Assembly (NCBI GenBank): GCA_918026815.1
Contig: CAKJVC010000017.1
Coordinates: 806,001 to 870,000, forward strand
DNA length: 64,000 bases
Source of the DNA: Chalara sp. BL73
Lineage: Eukaryota; Ascomycota; Leotiomycetes; Helotiales
Reading direction: 5' to 3'
Part shown: positions 11,382-23,424 of the stretch, piece after piece
Position numbering within the stretch: the first letter of the stretch is position 1
Layout of the letters: each line of letters begins with the position of its first letter
Program-made: the position numbers and the translations under genes
The notes under the pieces: model-generated
Told to the model about the DNA's origin: nothing
Databases searched by the model: none
The model's input: the letters and a program-made list of their open reading frames with translations, nothing else

Positions 11382-13529
11382 TCATCCTTTCCTCATACTC
11401 GAGAATTCTGGTCTAGGCGAAGGGCCTCGACTATCATTCGGTCCAGGGACAGAGTCGGTATATCCAGTGGAAGCGGGATGCGACGTAGCACTAATAGGCG
11501 TCTCCATCCATGAAAATCTTCGCGCAGAAGGTACGGGTGTAGGATGTTCGCTATGGATTTCCTGATACACACTTGAATCGAACATCTCATGTACCTGCGA
11601 ACTATCCGTCTCGAGTTCCGCTCCAATTGGTGTTGCGTCGTGCATCTCGTGCCGTCCTTGCGCCTTGTTCGCGTAGAAGCCGGCAACTGGATGGATGTCT
11701 TGCATTTCCGCAAGAGGAGATCCGTGTGCTTCAACTGCAGGCTTTTGGGTGTGCATCTCGTAGGCCGACAGCCCGCCTCGCTCGCCCTCTCCATCTGTGA
11801 GCATGACTGCTGCCGGATCATTAGACTCACTTCCACTGTTGCTGCCTTCAAGTTCATGGGGCTTGGGCTTGAAGAAAAAACGTTTATTCTTTCTTGCCCA
11901 AAATAACAAGCCGCCGATGAGTAATGCTAGGACAGCTGCAATAGCAATACCTGCAATTGCGCCAGTGCTAATTCCCGCGGATTTGGATTTATTGGATCCT
12001 TCAGCGCTTGATGTGTTTGATGGAGCAGCTGATGATTGTGATGCCGCGTTTTCGTCTGCAATCGACTTAATTGCTGTGACAACAGACTTGGAGCCAGCTT
12101 CGAAAATACACTGAGACAGTGAGAAATTGCCTCGCTCATAATCGGCAATAAGATATGTCTCCTGCAGGAAAGCTCGTCCAAGCGTGTACTGTGTTGCATT
12201 TGCAGCCCTTTTCAGCGGAAAATACCTGGTTGCGTTTCCTTCCACAAAAGGGGATTTGGCCTCGAGATCAAACGCCGCATACGGAAGAGCCAAGTCAACG
12301 AATTGTCCTCCGGCTGTGCTGATCCCAATCCTGAACGTGAAAGTTGGGTTTTGAGCAAGTAATGTCTCATGGAGAGTGTCATTCACCAAATAGAGTTCGG
12401 ATGTCGCGTTCCATGTTAGCCCAAATGTCTTCTCGAATGCCTCGCAAGCATCTACTGGAAGCCATACGAATGGCAATGTGGAATCTACAAACGTGAAGAT
12501 ACCTCCGGAAGGCATCAACAGTTTTGAACCTGCCGAGTAACTTGCTGTGATCGATTGGAGGCCCACCACAAGATCTCGGGAAACATCTGGAGACATTGGT
12601 ATTGTCAAATCATTTGGTGTAAACTTCGAACTGTCATAGCCGCCAAATATCATAGTCCCAAGAACACCTGTGAGTTCTACAATTATGCTATTAGCATAAC
12701 ACTCAGCTGCTACAAAACATGTACGTACGATATTTTGCCCCAGCTGAATACGACCAGGTATAACTTGGGATAACGCCAGAGTCGTGAAGGGATGTGAAGA
12801 AACTCGTATGGGGTTGCGACTACCATTAGCATTAGCACCTCTCTATACATACGAGATTGGTAGAAGGCCCAACGCGCCAGACAGATCCAGCATGGATGAG
12901 CAGCCGAAACTTACAAGATCAGTAAAGTTTGTTGGTTGTGTTCCCAAACCAAAAAGTCCGACATAGAAAGCTTCATCAACGATGCCTCCGATAACCTGAC
13001 CCGCAAACGTCAAATTAGGGTTGACGACGACGCTCAGTCCGACCTTATCCAACCCAAAATCTCCATTAACGTTGCCATATCCAAGGTTTGCCTGCATTCC
13101 CACGCCGAACAAACCTTGTTCCTGCCATGTTTTTGAGCCAGATGGGTCGAAAACTCCTGCTCTGGCAGTTACGCAACCATTGTAATCACTTGTTTCATTG
13201 CAGGCTCCGGGGAGGTTGACAATAACATTGTAGCCAGATGTCGACGGCAGGACTCGAACGATTTGTTCTGGGTTTCCTAGACGGACTGAGAATGTTGACC
13301 ATGGACCATCGGTTCCATCCCTACAAAATGTCAGTATTCAAAACTGGCGATCTCATACGGTATATGCTAATCAGGCATTTGCGCATTTTAATGTCGCTAA
13401 AGCAAATACGAGGGCATACCAATTTTGACTTGCAGAAAACACCACAGGAGCAACATCTGCCGCAACCACAGCAGCAGTAAGGAGGGGAATTAATGCGCAT
13501 GGCAAACTGAACACATAATTCCTCCTCAT
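11382..13529 (-). CDS. Membrane-anchored aspartic protease-like protein, 633 aa, first catalytic Asp absent
   Basis: Four exons (13420-13529, 12915-13320, 12729-12819, 11382-12676) give 633 residues. Order: signal peptide ending around VVAAD; bilobal pepsin-fold region (FSVRLGNPEQIVRVLPS, GVLGTMIFGGYD, TLGRAFLQETYLIADY); a Ser/Asn-rich linker; one transmembrane helix (IAGIAIAAVLALLIGGLLFWA) followed by basic stop-transfer residues; a ~150-residue cytoplasmic tail. The family is peptidase A1. In lobe 1 the position of the catalytic DTG triplet reads PSTSG, while lobe 2 keeps VDST. The protein is therefore probably not a conventional protease and may be a sensor or binding protein; this is inference. 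Several N-X-S/T sites fit an extracellular domain. All exon junctions fall inside conserved A1 segments. Confidence 0.87.
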
Positions 13530-16200
13530 AGCGTCCATCCACCCTCTCAATTCTCAGACGATATATACAAACCCTCCAGTTTCACAACAAAGTAGAGCCG
13601 CAAGTCGCGCCTGCAAACAAAATATGGATGGAAGAAAAGAAACATGCTGCAAGCGCTGAGTAGCGAAATCTAGGTGCAACGCTGACATGGGGATTTCCTA
13701 TGATGGTTATTGCCAAGCGCAAGCTGACTGGTTATGCTCGTCTATTCCCTGGAGACGCAGCAGATATTCCTTGCTAGTGCGGCGAAAGGATTCCAGGGTC
13801 CTGGCATCTCTTGGGATATCATTTGTCTGCTTACATGAGATTTCTCTGAAGAGGAAACCTTTTCATGTGCAGACTACATAATCAAGGGTTTTGTTCGCAA
13901 GAATCTCGAGAGATAACACACCTGCGTATTTACTGCACGAAAAAGAGAACAAGAGACGGGCAGAAAATTAGCGGAACGGGACGAAAACCATGTGATTGGA
14001 GCGGGCCGAACACTATTGAAAACGGTGGGCAGGCTGAGTGTTGGTGCGCCACTGGGGGGGCTAAAGAACCCGCAATTTTACAGATGCCGTCCAGAAGGTG
14101 TCGATTTAGGACCTTTTGGGCAATAAGGATTCGTTTCGTCATTTCATAGGTTTTCATGCATTACGGATGCGGCAATGATAACATGACCAGCGGAAAATAT
14201 ATGTTTGGAATGATGGAAGTCATGAATATTTATTGGACGGACGCGACGCTTGTACATATTTACCACAACCCCAGGCACCTGGATAAAATCTAGTGAGATG
14301 AGTGGCGGGCTTAGGTTATTTATTCGTTACTGTTCTAATTGTCTGGTTGTCTGATCTGTTGCCCCCGACATTGATGCTATGCTGCAGCCTCAAACTTACA
14401 ACATCCCAACCGAAGACCAATTCATGGCAACAACCACGATCCAGCAATACAGCCATCTGATCAAGCTAGGCTCAGAAACGTTTATTGAGAGGGACAGCCG
14501 CAATAGCTGGATTTATTTTTGGCCTTTGACGGGCATTTGCACGTCGGTAAGTTAGTGCTGATGAATAGCTGACTCGAGACGGATTGAGAGCGGCTATCGC
14601 ACGCAACAACTCGAAGGTACCGTGCATTGTTTGGATTTCTCGTCGAGAGAATGTCAGGTACAATGATCACTGAGACTTCCGGCGCCTGGGACTCTAGTGA
14701 GCTTAAGTCGCCAATACGATCGGGAATGATGCTCGTTAATCGTTGTGATACTCTCATCTCTGCTGATAGATTCTCTGTAGGCGCGCTTTGAAGTTTACAG
14801 GATAGCTCTGAACCCTCAGTCGATGATCACAAGTGACTCTATCCCCTTTCCGGAGCGTCTACGATCACACTCCACGCTACCAAAAGACTTTGTTTGAGTG
14901 GCCAACCCGCTGCAAACGTTTCTTCAAAGTGGTAAAATTTTGAATTCGGAGAATATATCGGCAATCCGGCATCTTAAATTCATCTAGATTGTTATAAAAT
15001 TCTCAACTTCAGCGTTTACCCTCTATCCATTAGTACCCGAATCTTCTACACATCTCATTTAGTGTGGGCCAACCTGAATGATGGACACGCCCTCAACTTG
15101 GGGTCTGTTCCAATATCTAGAGTTAGTTTTTGTGAACGCATTGCTGCAGTGACGGCACAAGGCCTCTTCGTGGCCAACGAATAGTGTTCCGTCTTTACTC
15201 TTGAAGAGTTCGTATCCATCTATATCAAGAATTGATTTAGACCAAGTGGATGTGCTTGAGACCAACATGCCATTCCAAATCGAGATTTAATTCTCAAACT
15301 TCAGCGTGAAAACTCTCAAATATCATTTTACTTGATCACCAATCAGCTCTCCAATATCTATCAATATCTCAGTCGGCCCCATTTCCCTTTCAAAGGACCG
15401 TGGTGTATTGAAGCCCAGAGGCAAACTGATTGTGGTCAGGTGACAACAGTATTAAACCGCTTGTGAAAGGAGCAACCACCCTCTTTTTAACGATGAGCTC
15501 AGGAGTCGGATCATTTAGTGTATTAACATCTCTGCTCAGTGCCAAAGAGGGCTACCGATATTTTTGGGTGAATATGTGAGAAAGTCTGAGATTCTTTGTG
15601 TCGACAGTCGTGAGCTGAGACTCACCTTTGCATTCTACGTTTTGCAACAGGATCGATTATCAAATGCTCTCCGCAACAAAAAAACGTTTCTAGAGCTTTA
15701 AGCATATTATATTTGCTTAATTGGAGAGTAGCAGGATTTTCATGCCGCTTTTTCTTTTCATTCATTTTTTTTTCCTTTTGCGAGTTTTGGTTTAATTTCT
15801 CTCACTTCAGCTTCAAACCTAAGCTGCACTAGCTTGCGAAAAGCCAATGGTGAATGTTCATCAATACTTTTTGGGCCGCTGTATCAAGATATCAGAGTAA
15901 AATCTTTGCTCAACCATACAAAATTTTCAGGTTCAGAATCGAGTTGTCTCGATGTTAATTCCTTGAAGCAAAAGTGTCCGCACTCTCCATGACACAATTT
16001 AGAGATGAGAAACTGTCGAAAACGAGGATATATTGAATGCAGGCACGATAGGCTGAGCTATATCAGACGCTCACCTTCAAATCCTCTTCAATCGTTCAAC
16101 CTTATCAAGGCTTCTCACCTCGACTTCTTGCGCTCCACTAAGGTTAAGAAATACAACCTCGACCACGTCCGCAAGCACGCCATCAGTATAATCCATCACC
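13530..16200. other. Intergenic, 2.7 kb, no gene recognised
   Basis: Contains the promoters of the two flanking divergent genes. Short frames near 13865-14150, 14472-14757 and 15059-15268 have no recognisable domain. A T-rich tract lies near 15760. Nothing else stands out. Confidence 0.5.
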
Positions 16201-17469
16201 ATGCCTTTCTATTTTCTGAAAACACCACCCATCCTCCCTGACAACTGGCGAAGAGAACCTCTCAAGAACCCTCTTCCTCCAGATCCTGGCCTTCATCGAG
16301 CACGTGGCAAAGATGAGGATCCATTGACCTACTTCTGGTCTCTCATGTCCTGGTACCGCGATCCGGCAAAGCTAGGTGATCTAGGCCCGCTATCAAGATT
16401 CAACCTGGAAGCCGATATCACGCAAGCATTCGAGGATTGCCAGCAAAGAATGGAAACGGTATTCATGATGCGTAATCGCTGCGAGCTTTGTGGAAAGTGT
16501 CCTGATACACCAGGCCATAAGTTGCATCAGCAGATTCGAGAGCTAAAATACCGTATTGAGGCTCCGGTTTCGTTTTCCATGTTGATTAATGCTACTAAGT
16601 ATGTGCTCAATGAACAGACCATTGGATGGAATACTCTAGAGAATTGGTATCGACAGTCCTACTTTATTTCTGGCTGTGCGAAGGAGTGGAGAGGGATATC
16701 TGTTGAGAACCGGAAAGTGCGTCTCTCACAGTTCAAAAAGAAATACCATGGCATCCCTCCTCCGAGGTAAGTCCCAATTATGTATTGAGGATAGAGCAGC
16801 TTCCCTATGCGTTAACTTCATTGACTAACAGATAATAATAGTACGTTCCGAGACAACGTCGCTCGACCGACGCTCAAGGACCGAAGCATACTTGTTCTCT
16901 CGCATCAGTCAAAAGAAGAAGATAGTCTAACCTTGACTCTTGAATCACCATCCCTTCGCCCAAAATGCATGCACGCAAGACACACCCGCGCCGCTACTAT
17001 AGCCACTACTACTCCCAGCATGATTCGCGACTATAGCGTCCCCAGTACTCGAATAATGAACCAGGAACTCAATACGGCATATCCTAATTCCAGCTCCAGC
17101 ACTCAGATCACTCAGTATGTCCCTACCTCGAACATACCGGGTCCTACATTCAATGTTTCCACCGCTCAGAACCCATCCGCAACAATGAATACTCAAAACG
17201 CCGGAGACCGTACCGTATTCGATCGACCCCTTACCGGTTTCACGGCTCCCTCCACTCAGCACTCCAACCCCTTCATCGATCCTGCTCCAGGCCCTTCCGT
17301 CGAACCAAACACATATTGCTCTGGTCCAAGAAACGCCCTCGGTCTCGTTCAGAACGATGCTCCCAACGGCGGATACATCGCGAGCTTCCGAGCTGTCTCC
17401 AAGTGCCACTTTCCTAACACGGCGCACAACCACTATCACTGTGGCAATGTCCTCATGCAAACGTATTAG
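16201..17469 (+). CDS. Protein of unknown function with a CxxCxxC cluster, 397 aa
   Basis: Two exons (16201-16766 and 16842-17469) with a 75-nt intron give 397 residues. I do not recognise the family. The N-terminal ~190 residues look folded: Trp-rich (YFWSLMSWYRDP, WNTLENWYRQ), with a CELCGKC cluster around residue 98 that could bind a metal together with a nearby His-rich GHKLHQQ. The C-terminal half is low-complexity, rich in Ser, Thr, Asn and Pro, and ends in a His/Cys-containing tail. No signal peptide or membrane helix is seen. The start has a good context (tcaccATG), and an upstream frame from 16005 runs in another phase. The second exon is accepted because it continues the frame exactly for 209 codons. 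Confidence 0.65.
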
Positions 17470-19806
17470 GCAGCGAATACACGACGCCTTGAGGAACAAA
17501 ATGTTTGTTTCTATCTATCGCCGTCGAAGGTAAGCCGACTCTGTAGAAAACATGGGAGCATCACGTGCTAATGATATCCCTCCAGGCCGTTTGCCTCTAC
17601 CAGTGCTTCTCTTTAGCCAGAGGCACCGATTCATATACAAATCCTCGGCGCTATTTAGTTTCTGTTACCTCCTTGTCACCCCCTCTTTGATCTATTGATT
17701 GCAAGATCTCTACTGTCTCAGGTGCAGGCGATTAGCCCAAGGGCCAGGAACACCAGACGCCGTAGTGAGATAAAGGGACATGCTCCGTGAAATGGCGATG
17801 GAACGCTTTTACATTATGATATTGCACTTGCTACTTTAGAGATTGTCTTACGCCGTTTTTCATTAGCACTTCTCTTTACATCGAGATGACTTTTTAACAT
17901 AAACATGCGCACAGAATTGAAAGCTTTCGTCTATTTGTGGCCATCGAAACCTATGCTTCGTGAATCGGTGATGTAGACTCCTTGTTTCTAGACTGAGCTG
18001 TCGTCGTCTGTTTGACCCTGAATAAACCGATATCACTGTCTTCACGCTTTGTCAGTACATATCTCCTCATCATATTATAGTTGCGCGCCTATTCCCTCCA
18101 CAGCATAATACCTCCCCATTGTCATCCTTACTCGTGGCGAAGACTTCAGCTTCTACATCAATTCGTATAGAGATTCTGGACAGCGGCCGGCTTCTGGTCC
18201 GGGCATGGTTTTATAGCTACCCAGCTCCGTTCGTCTCTCGATCTCACTTGGATGTCTCAAATCGAGACTTCCGGGTCTATAATCGTGCAAAGGATATATC
18301 GCAAGCTCGAGCCCATTAAACCCACCGTCCCCCCACTCCCTCCAGAGACGTCGACTTGATAAAAGCTAGCAGCTACCGCGGGATACTTGGCCTGTGGATA
18401 TACAGCTGGTCTGTGACGTGCATAAGGATACAAACCGCGCGATGGATGCAAAGACGCTACTCCCCGAGAAGCCGTATCAGGGCTGTAATAGTTGTGATCG
18501 TGGGCACTGGGAACAGAGGAGCAAACATGTCTGCAAATATAAGCGGCTACACGCCCCATTATGCCGCCGACTCCAACCAGATCCCGTACACCTGCGCCTG
18601 TGGCACGGAGAAAACCCGGGGATCTAAGTCCGGAATGGACCGTACACGGTGCAGATCGGCATAGCGACCCATGGAGCTTCCGTCTAGATCAAAGAATTTC
18701 CATTTTCCGTGAAGAGCAGAGAGAACACTCTGCTCGAGCGTGTCACTGGGTCGAATCGACTTGAGCCGGCTGGAGATAGGGTGGCCAAGCGATTTGACAT
18801 TGGTGGCGGGAATGTCTTGGGCTTATCTGGGAAAGCTATTATTGAAGACAGCGATGCTTGGGGGGAGAGCGCTTGTGAGGCTTCAGACGGGCATGACCTG
18901 GGGTCGGTGGAGAGCAAATGAGGTTGAGGATAACCAAGAACTACATAGCTGCTATTGGCTTGGAGTGGACAGCCGGGTCTTCCTCACCTTCATAGTCAAC
19001 CTACAATTTGATACTCGTGCTTCGATTTGCTCCATCGTACAGCCTACCGTTTCCCCCTTTCTTCGGGCTTCTGCTCATGCGGCTCCATAGAATTTAAAAA
19101 AAAAAATTGTAACGGAGACGGCCCTGCTCGATCATTACTTCCATAGCTTACAGGAACAATTCAAGCATGGGCACAATAGCTGAAGCTAAAGCTGTTGTCT
19201 CTTTATTGAACAACCAGCTTCCGGCTTCCCATAGTTCAAGACAATAGTGTCTCACCATACGATGATGATGCTTGGCTAAGCAACTTTTCTCGTAAGGGAC
19301 TTTCGGTGTGGGGTAAAGTTTTGCGCCGTGTCATTGCTTATATCGAACCTCGTGTCTGTAATGAGCGAGGTAAGTAGTCTTTCGCCGAGACGAGCATCAA
19401 TTGCAAGGTCGTTGAAGCCAAATTTTACACTCGCCGCAAATCTCGTGTCGATGAAGCGTCTGATCTGTCTGATGTCCCATGGGCAGTGGCTGTGTGTTAC
19501 GAACGGGTGGGAACTCGAGTTAAGCTTTAGCCGACGGGGTCGGGTATGACGGATCCCGGCTCGGAAAATAGAGGCCTAGTGCATTGCTGAAAGTCGATGT
19601 TGCACGTCACGACTTTTCCATGTTCTGAAAAGGTCAATGTATGGAGGGACTGTAGTTGAACCAGCGGAATTGACGAGAGCGTCGCCGAACGAACGATCCT
19701 CAACTTGGATCAAATTCATGAAGATGGATTTTCCCCTGCCAGGCCGTCGTTCCCGAGTAGCGCGAAATTTGGGTGCTAAAAACACGAGAGCGTTGAAGAT
19801 CTTTTA
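17470..19806. other. Intergenic, 2.3 kb upstream of the transposon
   Basis: Only short overlapping frames, including a Cys-containing one at 18394-18627 that matches nothing I know. A short poly-A tract occurs near 19100. The last ~230 bp before the transposon belong to the disrupted target locus. No gene is supported. Confidence 0.45.
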
Positions 19807-19927
19807 CGAAGGTACAGCGGTCAATTGTTGTCACTACGCTAGCCAGGGTATCACCCTTGTCGCCGCCACCTTTCCTAATAGAGTAATGGATTCAAAATCT
19901 CGCGATCAAGTGGTGATGGTGTTTTGC
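19807..19927. repeat. Left terminal inverted repeat of the Tc1/mariner element
   Basis: Identical to the reverse complement of the right repeat over 121 bp. The outermost bases are CGAAGGTACAGCGG. The match ends one base later, with an A/G difference. Confidence 0.93.
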
Positions 19928-19949
19928 AAATTGCTCTATTCTCTACCCT

Positions 19950-21086
19950 CTACCATTTTGTACATTCTCCATTCGCGGCTATTACGTCCAGGCACCTTTG
20001 AGGCATTTGCTTTATTAGCTCTTTGAATTCATGAGCTCCAATAGCATCCCAAGCTGTTTTGACTGCGTTGCGCAACTGATCGTAGCTCATTGTTTCTGGA
20101 TAGTTGTTTTGAAGGTAATTCTTCATAATATTCCAGACTTTTTCAATTGGGTTCAAATCAGGGCTGAAAGGAGGCCAATAAACTACAGTAATACCACGTT
20201 CAGCCAAATCTTCTTTAGTATTTGCAGCAGCGTGGCCTGGAGCTCCATTTTGCATAAGCTCAAGAACTAATCCTCTTCGACGACAAAGCTCTATATAGCT
20301 ATGAATTAAGGGAACCGTATGAGCTCGATATGATTTTTCGCCGATAGTTCCTTAATCTTTCTCCCAAAACATGCCTGGTCCTTTTGTATGGCCATGAAAA
20401 CACCCTTTAAACATTCACTCTTTTTTGCGTTGTACACGATCGACGACACAAGTAGAATCAAATTCTTTTCCAGCACGTCGAGTGACCCAGGTTCTAGTAT
20501 GTTTTCCGCTTGTAATCCAAGTCTCGTCGGTCCACAGTACAGAATACTATTGTTCTATTGTCCAATTTTTATGCTCTTCAGCTCAAGCAAGTCGTTTTCG
20601 ACGATTTGTTTCGGAACAAGGTGGCTTGCGAAGAGCAATACGTCGAAAATATCTTTCTTTTGCTAACGCAGTGCGAATAGCGTCTTTTTTAACTCTAAAG
20701 TCAAGAACCTTTGCAAGCTTTTCGTACGGCATACGTCGATTTGCTTTCGAAGCACATACAAATTCGACTAGTTCTTCGACTTGAGCTGTAGTTAAACTTG
20801 GCTTTCTACCGGTCTTCTTTTGTGGAGTAGCTTGTTGGCGGCATGCATATCGAATTTGTCGTAAAGTGAATCCCGTACGATGATGAATATCAAGATATGT
20901 CCAATTTATATCGCGTAAAACGCGTACGTGTAAACGTTGATCGCGAGTAAGCTCTTGAGCTTTTGTGTATCGACGAGGACGTTGTATGCGTGTTGATTCA
21001 GCAATTACGCGTGGAGGAGGTGGCTGGCCATAGAAAATACTAGGCTCTATAGTAGGCAATACAGGTCTGCTGTAAATCGTCGACAT
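19950..21086 (-). pseudogene. Tc1-like transposase relic, four in-frame stops
   Basis: One continuous frame of 378 codons starts at the ATG at 21086. It is interrupted only by stops at 20583-20585 (TGA), 20547-20549 (TAG), 20415-20417 (TGA) and 20352-20354 (TAA). There are no indels. Several stops sit where Trp is expected, so all are compatible with G-to-A changes on the coding strand. The N-terminal half holds the helix-turn-helix DNA-binding region (KKTGRKPSLTTAQVEELV). The DDE domain follows: WTDETW (first Asp intact), MQNGAPGH where the second catalytic Asp is Asn, and SPDLNPIEKVW with the Glu, 34 residues after the mutated position. The protein cannot be made in full length and would lack an active-site residue. 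Confidence 0.9.
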
Positions 21087-21112
21087 TCTGAATAACCGGT
21101 CAGTATCGATTC

Positions 21113-21233
21113 GCAAAACACCATCACCACTTGATCGCGAGATTTTGAATCCATTACTCTATTAGGAAAGGTGGCGGCGACAAGGGTGATACCCTGGCTA
21201 GCGTAGTGACAACAATTGACCGCTGTACCTTCG
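21113..21233. repeat. Right terminal inverted repeat of the Tc1/mariner element
   Basis: Mirror copy of the left repeat, abutting the second TA of the target duplication. Confidence 0.93.
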
Positions 21234-22260
21234 TACAGCAGCTGTTCACACGACATTTCGTCACCATGCACATCAATAGAACTTTCGAACGTGGTTCGTC
21301 CTTGCTGACAACGCCGATGAATTGATCGACCACCCAGGACTTTGGAGAAGGCCCGGTTTATGGTGCTGGCTTGCATTTCGTGCGGCACAGGAGGGGTAAC
21401 GTCGTAAATGCTGTGGGTGACCATATGTCAACCACCTTTTTTTTCATCTGCCCGTCCCTAAGCACAACAGCAAAATATTTCAATTGCATAAGCTTGATCA
21501 GGAGACCAAAAGAGCTGCAAGTCCAGGTCGAGCGACGCCGGGTATTACTATCATTTTTAACTGCGATAGGTCCGCCCGCATTGACCTTTGCCCGTGCAGT
21601 CAGCCATAATGTTGACCGCATAGCCCTTCTTGCTTAATGAGTATCTCACCGTCCCATCATGAGCAGAGAAAGTCTGGCCAAGCCGCAGGTTCATCGCAAG
21701 CATCATTATTATGCTAATATAATGAAAGTTGATCGTATGTTTTACGGCATGATGGGTCTTACCTAATCGCAGTTTTGAAGAATCTATATATAAATCAAAA
21801 ATAGAATGCATGGTGTACTGTAATCGGAAAAGAGTTTGGCGCAGTCATGCTTTGAAGCCCGTCCCGGTCAGGAGAACCTCATTTCCCCAATGCTCAAAAG
21901 AGTAACCTTACAGCGGTAGAGAATTAAGCGAGACCGTATATTCCTGGTCGCTGGGCGACGATCTCGTATTGTAAAATTCCCCCCTGATCTGAACAGCCTA
22001 TCAGATACACTATAGGCATGTATCACGGGGCTGACGGCTCGGCGACAACAAGCCACGGTGAAAGGACTTGGCCCCACCAACGGCCTGATCTCCAGCCCAA
22101 GAGTCTAAAGAAGGAAGATGCGAAGGGCAAGGGTAAACAGCATTTTATAAGAAATGCACCTCAACCCGTAGTCTGTGTTTGGGCGTTGGGCAGCTTGATC
22201 TCACTCGTTCGATCACCTCACCCATCAATTCTACAGTATTAATTATAATCATCCTTCGCC
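21234..22260. other. Disrupted locus flanking the transposon, and tyrosinase promoter
   Basis: On the minus strand, 21300-21815 holds several overlapping frames (for example one with MADCTGKGQCGR) that cannot be joined into a recognisable protein. This may be a decayed small gene into which the transposon jumped. From about 22000 the sequence reads as the upstream region of the tyrosinase gene. Confidence 0.4.
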
Positions 22261-23424
22261 ATGCGGTTCTCTCTTTCTCTCTTCGTGCTGGGTGCCTCGG
22301 TGGCGACTGCGGCAACAGTCCCCAAAGCACCAGCACCCGCCATTGACCACTCCGCATTTCCTACGTTCAAACCTATTTCTTTCGAGGATGCCAAGGCCGG
22401 CAAGGATTTGAAGCAAAGTACCAGTGCTGTTGAAAGTAACTCAACAACACAGAGCCAGGGCAAGGTCATGAGTTTGATGGCCGCCGGTGACGGTGTCTCG
22501 ACACTAGCGACACCAGAATGCAATGCAAACCCAAATTATCGTATCGAATGGCGCTCATACCCAGCTGCGGATCGTCTTGCCTTCGTTAATGCCATCAAAT
22601 GTTTGATTGGTCGACCACCGTCAGGAAGGTTCCCGCCTGCGACCAATAGATATGAGGATTTTGTACGCCTTCATCAATTGAACATGCCCAACATCCATGG
22701 CAATGCCAAGTTTCTTCTCTGGCATCGATATTACCTTTGGACATTTGAGCAAGTCCTGCGTGCTGAATGCGGCTTTACCCGCCCCTTGCCATGGTGGGAT
22801 GAGACTCTCGACGCGGGCAGGTTCGCACAGAGCGATATGTTCACCGACAACCGCTACTTCGGCCACCTTCCATCGGCTCCCAATTGTATCGTAAGCGGTG
22901 CCTTCGCTGGGCTCACTTGCAATATTGGCCCTGGCACAAGCAACACTCCTCACTGTTTGACGCGCAGGGTCGATGAGTCTCAGACTTCCCAGTGCAATTC
23001 AGGCTACGTCAACCTTTGCAACTCTAGAACCAACTACGCTGATATGGCGAGCTGCAACGAGGGAGGGTAAGTTGCTTCCTAATGTAGATGAATGACGACG
23101 TCCTAACAAAATTATAGTTTCCACGCCTTCGGACATAATGGCATCGGTAGCGTCATGTCTGACGTTTCTGCAAGCCCTAGTGACCCCATCTTCTGGATGC
23201 ATCACAGCTTTATCGACCACGCCTTCCGTATCTGGCAAAACGGCGATGTTGGTGTCCGGACAACTACCATCAATGGTGTTGACCGCAATGGTGTTCCTTT
23301 GACTATGGATACCATGATCTATATGGGCGATATCCGACCTAATGTGAGGGTACGCGATATCCTTGATACCATGGGAGGTGTAAATATTGGAGGCACATCG
23401 TTTTGCTACCGCTACAACTATTAG
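22261..23424 (+). CDS. Secreted tyrosinase family copper oxidase, 370 aa
   Basis: Two exons (22261-23066, 23118-23424) with a 51-nt intron encode 370 residues. The N-terminal MRFSLSLFVLGASVATAA is a signal peptide. Binuclear copper site A is visible as RLHQLNMPNIHGN and LLWHRYYLWTFE. Site B is HAFGHNG followed by DPIFWMHHSFIDHAF; the first part of site B lies immediately after the splice junction, which supports the model. Tyrosinases oxidise phenols and o-diphenols to quinones. Short secreted fungal forms of this size act as catechol oxidases or in secondary metabolism rather than in classical melanin synthesis; which one applies here is not visible. Several Cys in the middle (CNIGPG, CNSGYVNLC) probably form disulfides. 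No C-terminal extension is present. Confidence 0.92.

Larger units (their letters stand above)
19807..21233 (-). mobile_element. Complete Tc1/mariner-type DNA transposon, 1427 bp
   Basis: The element is bounded on both sides by the dinucleotide TA (19805-19806 and 21234-21235), the target duplication of this superfamily. Its ends are 121-bp inverted repeats that are identical base for base in this read. Between them, on the minus strand, lies a single-frame transposase relic. Identical ends with a dead gene suggest a copy moved in trans by another source of transposase. Confidence 0.93.

Noticed and set aside
14472..15268. Three short minus-strand frames upstream of the unknown 397-aa protein
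   Set aside because: They do not join in frame and show no recognisable motif.
18394..18627. Cys-containing plus-strand frame as a zinc-binding protein
   Set aside because: Spacing fits no known motif, the start context is poor, and overlapping frames of similar length exist on both strands.
21300..21815. Overlapping minus-strand frames flanking the transposon as a small secreted Cys-containing gene
   Set aside because: No order of splice sites joined them into one convincing protein, and no family was recognised. Kept only as a possible decayed target locus.
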